This document shows positions 6,252 to 11,525 of a DNA stretch of 11,525 bases, piece by piece (position 1 is the first letter of the stretch; the number at the start of each line of letters is the position of its first letter). The stretch comes from DATLFI01 sp035524895. GTDB lineage: Bacteria; Acidobacteriota; Thermoanaerobaculia; Multivoradales; Multivoraceae. The translations under genes were made by a program, and so were the position numbers. The stretch covers positions 1-11,525 of the forward strand of contig DATLFI010000317.1 of assembly GCA_035524895.1 (NCBI GenBank). Direction: 5' to 3'. The notes below the pieces were generated by a model that saw nothing but the letters and a program-made list of their open reading frames with translations, had not been told where the DNA came from and did not search any database.

Positions 6252-6740
6252 ATGAAGAAACTCGTCGTTTCGACCGCCGTCTCGATCGTCGTCCTGGCGC
6301 TGTGCGCCGGGATCGCGGGTGCTCAGTCCGCGACCGAGCGAGAGATCACGCAGCTCATCCTCGACGGCAACGAGTATTCGAAGAAGAACCTCAAGGATGT
6401 CGGCGACTCCGCTTCCAAGGCGGGATCGCTCGAGTTCTGGTCGAGCGGCGGTCTGCTGCAGCAGGTGCCGCCCGGCGGAGCCCCGGTGCGGGATTTCGAC
6501 GCGTTCAGCCTCGACGCCAAGCACATCCAGGTGATCACGCTGGTAGAAGGTCAGGCGGCCGTCGCGCAGTACTACTCGGAGGGCTCGATGAAGCCGAAGG
6601 GGTCGCCGGCGGTGCCCCACTACCTGACGCGAGTGACGGAGGTCTACGTGAAGGAAGACGGCAAGTGGAAGGTCCGGGCGGCGCACTGGTCGGCCGTCAC
6701 CGGCGGCTCGGGCACGAGCCAGACGTCCCTCGACCAGTAG
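6252..6740 (+). CDS. Exported NTF2/SnoaL-like (DUF4440-type) protein
   Basis: The 162-residue product begins with a clear Sec signal peptide: MKK, a hydrophobic core (VSTAVSIVVLALCAGIAG) and an AGA-QS cleavage site near residue 24. The mature part starts with an amphipathic helix (ATEREITQLILDGNEYSKK). It then has beta-rich stretches such as AKHIQVITLVEGQAAVAQYYSEGS and HYLTRVTEVYVKEDGKWKVRAAHWSAV. A final strand ending in GKWKVRAAHWS is typical of the SnoaL/DUF4440 branch of the NTF2-like cone fold, which often binds small ligands or acts as a scaffold. I do not see a specific catalytic set, so no reaction is proposed. The ATG at 6252 is chosen over in-frame upstream starts because the signal peptide begins there. 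GGGAAG lies a few bases upstream. It is divergent from the phosphatase gene. Confidence 0.75.
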   Translation: MKKLVVSTAVSIVVLALCAGIAGAQSATEREITQLILDGNEYSKKNLKDVGDSASKAGSLEFWSSGGLLQQVPPGGAPVRDFDAFSLDAKHIQVITLVEGQAAVAQYYSEGSMKPKGSPAVPHYLTRVTEVYVKEDGKWKVRAAHWSAVTGGSGTSQTSLDQ

Positions 6741-6768
6741 AGCGGATCACCCGCGCGGCACCGCCCTG

Positions 6769-6784
6769 GCGATCGCGCGATCGC
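6769..6784. repeat. Two adjacent copies of the octamer GCGATCGC
   Basis: GCGATCGC occurs twice back to back, 28 nt after the stop of the exported NTF2-like gene, making a 16-bp perfect palindrome. The same octamer is known as HIP1 in cyanobacteria; that does not imply relationship here. It could fold as a 6-bp stem with a 4-nt loop, but there is no T-run to support a terminator. Confidence 0.35.
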
Positions 6785-6890
6785 GATGCCGCCTGACCCG
6801 ATTCGAAGCGCACCGCGTCCTGACGCCCCCGGACGACCCGGTGGGGTCGACCGGTCGCCGATGGGCGGCGGCATCTTCCACCTTCGCTGA

Positions 6891-7028
6891 CACCCCTGCG
6901 TGCCTCGACGCCAACTCCGTCTCCTCCGCGCCCACGGCCTCATCCGCAAGGTCACCAAGAACCACCGCTATCACGGAGGTAGTAGGTCAGCTCGCGAATA
7001 TAATATGCTAGCCCTCGCAACCGACTGA
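6891..7028 (+). pseudogene. Eroded fragment of a protein carrying a winged-helix-like LRAHGLIRKV motif
   Basis: In the gap between two exported-protein genes, one frame (no start codon, stop TGA at 7026-7028) reads RRQLRLLRAHGLIRKVTKNHRYH at 6906-6974. I recognise LRRLRxHGLIxKIPxTHRY as the C-terminal winged-helix motif of a family of long uncharacterised proteins found in many copies in some genomes. The upstream part of that family is not recognisable here, and the residues after HRYH no longer match. This looks like a decayed remnant. The remaining gap, 6741-6890 and 7029-7086, contains only the GCGATCGC pair, a short direct repeat and the promoter/leader of the next gene. Confidence 0.45.
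6999..7004 (+). promoter_or_regulatory. Candidate -10 box of the ice-binding protein gene
   Basis: A perfect TATAAT stands out in GC-rich DNA. Transcription would start near 7011 and give a leader of about 75 nt before the ATG at 7087. No TTGACA-like sequence is present 16-18 nt upstream, so an activator or another sigma factor may be needed if this is the promoter. Confidence 0.45.
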
Positions 7029-7052
7029 CTTTCCGTAGGCCAGGGATCGGCA

Positions 7053-7115
7053 CGAGGCTCCTGGCGCAGGAAGAGGAGGAGTCGACATGAACCTCACGCA
7101 CGCGAGGCTCCTGGC
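7053..7115 (+). repeat. 13-nt direct repeat spanning the leader and first codons of the ice-binding gene
   Basis: CGAGGCTCCTGGC occurs at 7053-7065 in the leader and again at 7103-7115 in the signal-peptide coding part, exactly 50 nt apart. The strong ribosome binding site AGGAGGAG lies between the copies. It may be a small duplication scar or a regulatory site. Confidence 0.4.
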
Positions 7116-7926
7116 CAGCATCGGCCTCGCCGCCCTGGTTTCTTTGGCGTACGCCGCCCCGGCACGAGCCCAGGCGGTGGCGCCGCCACTGGGTACGGCG
7201 GGTAACTACACGGTCCTGGGTACGAACGAAATCCCGACTTCCGGGACGGTAACCTGTACCACTTCTACCATCGACGGAAACGTGGGCACCACCTTCAACT
7301 CGATCACCAACACCGGGCCGTGCACGATCACGGGGGACATCGACGCGCCGGTCGCCGCGGAGGTCGTCAGTGACTTCGACGACGCCTACGACTTGCTCGA
7401 CACCCTGAACCCGGATTGCGCCGGGGGCGTGCCGACCACCACCACCACGCTCCCGCCCGGTGTCTACTGTTCCGCCGCAGGGACCACGATCGGCGCCGGC
7501 GTCATCATCACGCTCGCCGGAGGCGCCGACGACGTCTGGGTCTTCAAGATCGGGACCGGCCCAACGGGCGGCGCCCTCACCGGCACCGACATGCAGGTGG
7601 TCATGGACGGCGACGCGCAGGCGTGCAACGTGTATTGGTGGACCGCCGACGCTGCGACGATGACGCGTGCGGAGTTCGCGGGCAACGTCCTCTCGGGGGC
7701 CGCCGCCACGATGACCGACACGACCTGGGAAGGGCGAGTCTTGGCGACGACCGACGTGACGCTCACGGACTCGATCATCACCGGGTGCCCGGCGACGGCG
7801 CCTCCGCCTCCGCCTCCGCCTTCGCCCATGCTCGCGGTTCCGACCCTCGGGCCGGGCGCCATGGCGATCCTCGTCGCCCTGCTCGCCGGTATGGGGCTGC
7901 TCGTCCTCCGGAGGCTCTCCGTCTAG
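7087..7926 (+). CDS. Ice-binding family protein (DUF3494) with Pro-rich linker and VPTL/IPTL-type sorting tail
   Basis: The 279-residue protein has a signal peptide (hydrophobic LLASIGLAALVSLAYA, cleavage near ARAQA). Residues about 35-235 match the ice-binding beta-helix family: NYTVLGTNEIPTSGTVTC, then STIDGNVGT, then GPCTITGDIDAPVAAEVVSD, a TLPPGVYC turn, DDVWVFKIGTG, DGDAQACNVYWW and VTLTDSIITGC. Thr-rich, Gly-rich strands are typical of its flat ice-facing surface, and at least five Cys may form disulfides. Then come APPPPPPPSP (about 238-248), VPTLGPG, one hydrophobic helix and a basic end RRLSV. That tail matches the IPTL-CTERM sorting pattern, so the protein is probably anchored or sorted at the envelope by an exosortase-like enzyme that is not in the window. 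AGAGGAGGAG precedes the start by 5 nt. Ice binding is inferred from the family; some members act in adhesion instead. Confidence 0.88.
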   Translation: MNLTHARLLASIGLAALVSLAYAAPARAQAVAPPLGTAGNYTVLGTNEIPTSGTVTCTTSTIDGNVGTTFNSITNTGPCTITGDIDAPVAAEVVSDFDDAYDLLDTLNPDCAGGVPTTTTTLPPGVYCSAAGTTIGAGVIITLAGGADDVWVFKIGTGPTGGALTGTDMQVVMDGDAQACNVYWWTADAATMTRAEFAGNVLSGAAATMTDTTWEGRVLATTDVTLTDSIITGCPATAPPPPPPPSPMLAVPTLGPGAMAILVALLAGMGLLVLRRLSV

Positions 7927-8022
7927 GCCTCGCCGAACAACGGCATCCTCGCGAGGTCCAGCACTTCGTCCCCGAGTGGCAGGGGCGGGTGTGTGCGCGC
8001 GCTCTACGAAGGCAGCCTCGAG

Positions 8023-8529
8023 CTAGGACGCACCGCTCCCGCCGAAACAGAGCTTGCCGAAAAACCCCCGGGCGTCACCGGTGCCGTCGAAGTTGAAGAT
8101 CCCTTCGATGAATACCGTGCCGGCGCCGTAACGCCCGGTCGCGGTTGCCAGGTCGAGCCGCAGCCGGTAGTAGACCTGACTCGGTTCACCGGTCGGGACC
8201 GTCGCCGCTTCTCCCGTCCAGTCGAGCTTGAGATTGTTCTCCCGGATTCTCCAGCTGTGGGTCACCAAGGCTCGCCTGGGGAAGCCATCGTCTCCCACTT
8301 CGAGGAACCCGAGGATCGCGACTTGGAGGTCCGCCCAGAAGGCGTTCCCTCCTATGTTCAGAGGAACGCTGAGCTCTATCAGGCCGGTCTCCGGGTTCGG
8401 CGCGAACTGGATCGGGGTCTCGGGTCCGATGGCATACTGGCAGGGACTCGCCACGGCGCTGCCAGCCCCGAGGAGGAGAGCCATGCCCGCCGTTGCGCAG
8501 ATCGTCGCGAAGGGTGTACGGTTCCACAT
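8023..8529 (-). CDS. Small exported protein of unknown function
   Basis: The 168-residue product starts with a signal peptide (MWNRTPFATICATAGMALLL, cleavage near AVAS-PC). The frame stays open upstream, but I place the start at the ATG at 8529 because the signal peptide begins there and AAGGAG lies 10 nt before it. The mature part is beta-rich with alternating hydrophobic and polar stretches: GLIELSVPLNIGGNAFWADLQVAILG, VYYRLRLDLATATGRYGAGTVFIEGIFN, FFGKLCFGG. Two Cys, one right after the signal peptide and one near the end, may form a disulfide. I do not recognise the family; a secreted jelly-roll or lipocalin-like fold would fit but is a guess. It converges with the ice-binding gene (96-nt gap, no clear terminator) and diverges from the sigma factor gene with a 143-nt shared upstream region. 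Confidence 0.65.
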   Translation of the reverse strand: MWNRTPFATICATAGMALLLGAGSAVASPCQYAIGPETPIQFAPNPETGLIELSVPLNIGGNAFWADLQVAILGFLEVGDDGFPRRALVTHSWRIRENNLKLDWTGEAATVPTGEPSQVYYRLRLDLATATGRYGAGTVFIEGIFNFDGTGDARGFFGKLCFGGSGAS

Positions 8530-8543
8530 AAGTCTTCCACTCC

Positions 8544-8567
8544 TTGGATGGTTGGAGGTTTGGATGG
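8544..8567. repeat. Three tandem 8-bp repeats in the divergent intergenic region
   Basis: The units are TTGGATGG (8544-8551), TTGGAGGT (8552-8559) and TTGGATGG (8560-8567) with no spacer. They begin 15 nt upstream of the ATG of the small exported protein, so on its strand they probably lie in the leader or promoter as CCATCCAA-type units. They could be sites for a regulator or act at the RNA level, since the middle unit gives CCTCC just before the AAGGAG site. Confidence 0.45.
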
Positions 8568-8587
8568 CCGCGAAGGCCGTGACAGAT

Positions 8588-8600
8588 CTCTCACTGAGAG
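8588..8600. promoter_or_regulatory. Short palindrome between divergent genes, possible operator
   Basis: CTCTCA (8588-8593) and TGAGAG (8595-8600) are exact reverse complements around a single C. The site lies 72 nt before the sigma factor ATG and 59 nt before the exported-protein ATG, a suitable place for a shared regulator. A 6-bp arm may arise by chance. Confidence 0.3.
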
Positions 8601-8672
8601 TTATCGCAAGGGCTCCCGAACACCGGCCATCCGCCCAGCGGGAAGGTCGGCCAGGCGGAGCATCGGACGGCA

Positions 8673-9248
8673 ATGGCGGTCGAGCATGCAGTCACCGATC
8701 TTCTGATCGCGATTCGAGAGGGTGATTCCACCGCGACGAGTCGACTGATGACGCTCGTCTACGACGAGCTCCACGCCATGGCGCGGCGCCAGCTTCGCCG
8801 TTCTCGCCCCGGCCAGACCCTGAACACCACCGCCCTGGTGCACGAGGCCTACCTCAAGCTGGTGCAGCCGGCGCGGGCCGACTGGAACGATCGGTCCCAC
8901 TTCCTGGCGATCGCGGCCACTGCGATGCGCTACATCGTGGTCGACCACGCGCGTCGCCGGAGTGCCCAGAAGCGAGGCGGCGATGCCCATCACACCTCGC
9001 TGGACGCGTCGGAGCTCGGCATCGAGGGTCGTGTGGTCGAGACGCTCGCCCTCGATCAGGCCATCGAGCGACTTGCCGCGGTCAGCGACCGGCTAGCCCG
9101 GTTGGTCGAGCTGCTCTTCTTCGGTGGACTGACGGAAGAGGAGGCGGCAGGGGTGCTCGGGCTCTCCGAGCGCACGGTGCGACGGGACTGGCGCAAGGCG
9201 CGGGCCTTCCTCTCTCGCGTGCTGGACGAGCAGCCTGGAGGCTGCTGA
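8673..9248 (+). CDS. ECF-type RNA polymerase sigma factor (TIGR02999 / Sigma70_ECF family)
   Basis: The 191-residue protein matches the ECF sigma family common in Acidobacteriota and Planctomycetes. Region 2 runs from about 15 to 95 with the signature LMTLVYDELHAMARRQLRRSRPG, LNTTALVHEAYLKL (50-63), RSHFLAIAATAMRYIVVDHARRR. Region 4 spans about 125-185, with the helix-turn-helix LTEEEAAGVLGLSERTVRRDWRKARAFL (153-180) that reads the -35 element. The length is typical of the family. No anti-sigma factor follows; the next gene, 5 nt downstream, encodes a Ser/Thr kinase, which suggests that sigma activity is linked to phosphorylation. The ATG at 8673 has only a weak GGAG about 12 nt upstream. The last codons form a hairpin carrying the ribosome binding site of the kinase gene. 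Confidence 0.92.
   Translation: MAVEHAVTDLLIAIREGDSTATSRLMTLVYDELHAMARRQLRRSRPGQTLNTTALVHEAYLKLVQPARADWNDRSHFLAIAATAMRYIVVDHARRRSAQKRGGDAHHTSLDASELGIEGRVVETLALDQAIERLAAVSDRLARLVELLFFGGLTEEEAAGVLGLSERTVRRDWRKARAFLSRVLDEQPGGC
9229..9246 (+). promoter_or_regulatory. Hairpin holding the kinase ribosome binding site at the end of the sigma gene
   Basis: AGCAGCC (9229-9235) and GGCTGCT (9240-9246) are perfect reverse complements around a TGGA loop. The kinase Shine-Dalgarno GGAGG (9237-9241) spans the loop and the first two bases of the right arm. Ribosomes finishing the sigma gene (TGA 9246-9248) would melt it, so kinase translation may depend on sigma translation. The hairpin is seen; the coupling is inferred. 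Confidence 0.5.
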
Positions 9249-9253
9249 GCCGC

Positions 9254-11525
9254 ATGGACGGGCTCTGCAAGGGAGGCTGGCAGCGAGTCGAAGAGATTCT
9301 CGACCGGGTGCTGGATCTGGAAACCGCGGAGCGAGCGGCATTCGTCGGGAAGGCCTGCGGTGGCGACGAGGTCCTCCGGGCCGAGGTCGAAGCGTTTCTG
9401 GCGGCCGACGCGCGCCGCCATCCCATTCTCGACGGCAGCTTCGCTGAGCTGGCCGAGCCCCTGCTCCGCACGCTCGCCGACACGACGCTGCAGGCTCCGC
9501 GGGTCGAGCTGATCGCTGGGACGCGATTGGGACGGTACGAGATCGTCTCCCGGGTGGGCGTCGGCGGCATGGGCGAGGTTTATCGGGCGAAGGACCTGGA
9601 GCTCGGGCGGGACGTTGCGATCAAGGTCCTCCGGGCCGAGGCCGCCGCGGATTCGGAGCGTGTCCGGCAGTTCGAGCAGGAGGCCCGTGCCGCCTCCGCT
9701 CTCAATCACCCCAACATCGTCACCGTCCACGGCATCGGCGAAGAGCGCGGCGTGCGCTACATCGTCATGGAGCACGTCGAGGGAAGGACCCTCAGGGAGC
9801 TCCTGACGGCGGAACCGCTCCCGATCCGGGATCTGTTGGGTCTGGCGAGCCAGATGGCGAGCGGCATCGCCAAGGCGCACGCAGCAGGAATCGTGCACCT
9901 GGATCTCAAGCCCGAGAACGTGATGTTCTCGAGCGACGGCTTTGCAAAGATCCTGGACTTCGGTCTCACCAAGCTGATGTCGCCGCTCGGAGGGGAGGGC
10001 CGCGCGCCCTCGGCTGAGCCGGAGGAGGCAAGGCCGCGGCGGGTTCTCGGGACGGTGGGCTACATGTCGCCCGAGCAGGTGAAGGGCGAGCCCGTGGACC
10101 TTCGCTCAGACCAGTTCTCGCTCGGAGTGATCCTCCACGAGATGGCGACGGGACGCCAGGCCTTCCGGCGGGAGACCGCGACCGAGACCCTCTCCGCCAT
10201 CCTCGAGAGCGAACCCGAGCCCCCACTGCATCTCGGCCTGCCGTCGCGCTTCCGGTCGCTGGTGGAGCGTTGCCTGGCGAAGCGCCCGGATCAGCGGTTC
10301 GGGTCGACCCGTGAGCTGGCGCGAGTGCTCCTCGACCTCCACGAGCAGTCGTTGGGGTCCTCGGAGCGGTCGTCGGGCGGAGGGGGGCTGATCGACTCTC
10401 TGGCGATCCTGCCCTTGGTGGACCTGAGCGCCGAGCCTGGCGATGGCCACTTCGCGGACGGCATGACCGAAGCGTTGATCGCGGACCTGGCGAGGCTCGG
10501 CGGCGTCCGCGTGATCTCCCGCACTTCGGTCATGCTCTTCAAGGGGACAGCCGAGCCCTTGCCGGAGGTCGCCCGCAAGCTCGGCGTCGAAGGCATCGTG
10601 GAGGGCTCGGTGTTGCGGGCGGGAGACCGGGTGCGAATCACCGCCAAGCTCGTCCACGCGGCGACCGACTCCCACATCTGGGCTCAGAGCTACGAGCGCG
10701 AGCTCGGCGACGTGCTGGCCCTCCAGGGCGACCTGGCCCGAGCGATCGCGAGCGAGATCCACGTCAGGCTCGACCCGCAGGAGCAGACTCGGCTCGAACG
10801 GCGCCCGGCCATTCCCCCCGAGGCCCACGAGCACTATCTGCTCGGCCGCTACCTCCTCAACCGGCGTACGACGGCCGCCCTCGAGAAGAGCGTCGAGCAC
10901 TTCGAACGGGCGATCGAGGTGGTTCCGGACTACACACTGGCCTACAGCGGGCGGGCGGACTCGCTGGCTCTCCTCGCCGGAGCCGGTCACGGCGGCTCGG
11001 TTCGAGGCCTGGTGGACAGGGCAAGGCAGTCAGCCACCAAGGCCTTGGAGCTCGACGAGACCCTCGCCGCGGTCCACACCTCGCTCGGCTTCCTGCGGTT
11101 CAAGTTCGACTGGGACTGGCCGGGCGCGGAGGCGGCGTTTCGCCGCGCGCTCGAGCTCAGCCCCAGCGACGCGAGTGCTCACCACTGGTTCGCCCTGTAC
11201 CTGACCGCCATGGCCCATCACGACGAGGCGGAGGTCCACATTCGCGAGGCCCAGCGGCTCGACCCGCTGTCGCTCATCATCCGGGCCGCCGCCTCTCGGG
11301 TCCTGCAACTAGCGCGGGATTACGATCGGGCCATCGAGGAAGGGCGCAAGGCACTGGAGCTCGATCCCGGGTACGCCGAGGCCCACTTCAACCTGGGCAT
11401 GTGCTGGCTCGCGCAGTCGATGTACAAGGAGGCGATCGAGGCCTTGGAGAGAGCCATCGCCCTCGCCGGGGATCGCCCCCTGTTCCTCGCGGTGCTGGGC
11501 AACGCGCTCGCGCGGTCGGGGCGGT
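9254..11525 (+). CDS. Serine/threonine protein kinase with TolB-like domain and TPR repeats (partial, runs off window)
   Basis: At least 757 residues are in the window, with no stop. Residues 1-90 are the helical N-terminal region usual in acidobacterial kinases (WQRVEEILDRVLDLETAERAAF). The PknB-like kinase domain runs from about 93 to 365: Gly loop GVGGMGEVY, VAIKVL with Lys124, catalytic loop HLDLKPEN (215-222), DFG at 235-237, GTVGYMSPEQ, and a closing RCLAKRPDQRF. The catalytic loop has Leu216 where Arg is expected, making it a non-RD kinase; Asp217, Lys219 and Asn222 are intact, so activity is likely. About 383-510 is a TolB/FlgO-like domain (SLAILPLVDLS, ADGMTEALIADLARL, VEGSVLRAGDRVRI, SHIWAQSYEREL). 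From about 535 onward come TPR-type helix pairs (AAFRRALELSPSDASAHHW, GRKALELDPGYAEAHFNLG). The linker (366-382) is Ser/Gly-rich with no membrane helix, unlike many relatives. It is 5 nt after the sigma gene and probably co-translated. Confidence 0.9.
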   Translation, partial: MDGLCKGGWQRVEEILDRVLDLETAERAAFVGKACGGDEVLRAEVEAFLAADARRHPILDGSFAELAEPLLRTLADTTLQAPRVELIAGTRLGRYEIVSRVGVGGMGEVYRAKDLELGRDVAIKVLRAEAAADSERVRQFEQEARAASALNHPNIVTVHGIGEERGVRYIVMEHVEGRTLRELLTAEPLPIRDLLGLASQMASGIAKAHAAGIVHLDLKPENVMFSSDGFAKILDFGLTKLMSPLGGEGRAPSAEPEEARPRRVLGTVGYMSPEQVKGEPVDLRSDQFSLGVILHEMATGRQAFRRETATETLSAILESEPEPPLHLGLPSRFRSLVERCLAKRPDQRFGSTRELARVLLDLHEQSLGSSERSSGGGGLIDSLAILPLVDLSAEPGDGHFADGMTEALIADLARLGGVRVISRTSVMLFKGTAEPLPEVARKLGVEGIVEGSVLRAGDRVRITAKLVHAATDSHIWAQSYERELGDVLALQGDLARAIASEIHVRLDPQEQTRLERRPAIPPEAHEHYLLGRYLLNRRTTAALEKSVEHFERAIEVVPDYTLAYSGRADSLALLAGAGHGGSVRGLVDRARQSATKALELDETLAAVHTSLGFLRFKFDWDWPGAEAAFRRALELSPSDASAHHWFALYLTAMAHHDEAEVHIREAQRLDPLSLIIRAAASRVLQLARDYDRAIEEGRKALELDPGYAEAHFNLGMCWLAQSMYKEAIEALERAIALAGDRPLFLAVLGNALARSGR

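Noticed and set aside
5978..6253. 91-codon minus-strand frame upstream of the phosphatase gene
   Set aside because: Pro/Arg-rich translation without motifs, in a divergent promoter region overlapping the leader of the exported NTF2-like gene.
3870..6686. Long minus-strand and plus-strand frames overlapping the GAF-GAF-PP2C gene (up to about 465 codons)
   Set aside because: The translations are Arg/Ala-rich shadows without domains; the 4169-5956 frame carries all phosphatase and GAF motifs.
1..11525. CRISPR array or IS element with terminal repeats
   Set aside because: No series of regularly spaced repeats and no transposase gene or paired terminal inverted repeats were found; the repeats seen are short and isolated.

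Overview
The window is high-GC DNA with bacterial-style packing: short intergenic gaps, coupled stops and starts, and genes on both strands. A TIGR02999-type ECF sigma factor followed at once by a large Ser/Thr kinase with TolB-like and TPR regions points to an Acidobacteriota-like organism (possibly a Thermoanaerobaculia relative). So does a secreted ice-binding-family protein with a VPTL/IPTL-type C-terminal sorting tail. This is inference from gene families; no marker gene is present.

Region 1 (1-2024) is accessory and partly decayed. It holds the possible 3' end of an unknown gene (3-68), a strongly self-complementary intergenic stretch (148-259) and a chimeric ORF on the minus strand (302-772). 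That ORF joins the first 44 residues of an MNT-type nucleotidyltransferase to a C-terminal piece of a DUF1156-type DNA methylase. Next come a VapC remnant (863-1294) and an apparently intact RHH antitoxin/PIN toxin pair (1384-2024). The pair has a GTGA overlap and a perfect palindromic operator lying on its -10 box and start codon.

Region 2 (2025-5956) holds a YbdG-type mechanosensitive channel (2268-3647), an orphan VapB-like antitoxin on the minus strand (3746-3985) with a perfect 16-bp palindrome covering its ribosome binding site, and a minus-strand GAF-GAF-PP2C (RsbU/SpoIIE-like) phosphatase (4169-5956).

Region 3 (5957-8672) is rich in exported proteins: an NTF2/SnoaL-like protein (6252-6740), an ice-binding (DUF3494) protein with a Pro-rich linker and VPTL tail (7087-7926), and an unrecognised small exported protein on the minus strand (8023-8529). 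The 346-bp gap at 6741-7086 contains a short eroded protein fragment and a perfect TATAAT.

Region 4 (8673-11525) is a two-gene unit: the ECF sigma factor and, 5 nt later, a kinase-TolB-TPR protein that runs off the window. The kinase has HLD in place of HRD in its catalytic loop and no membrane segment in the part visible. The divergent intergenic region between the sigma gene and the small exported protein carries three tandem 8-bp repeats and a short palindrome, so the two may share regulation.

I did not find a convincing large, wholly new multi-gene system. The most unusual items are the methylase/nucleotidyltransferase chimera, the two differently organised RHH operators, and the non-RD kinase paired with its sigma factor.
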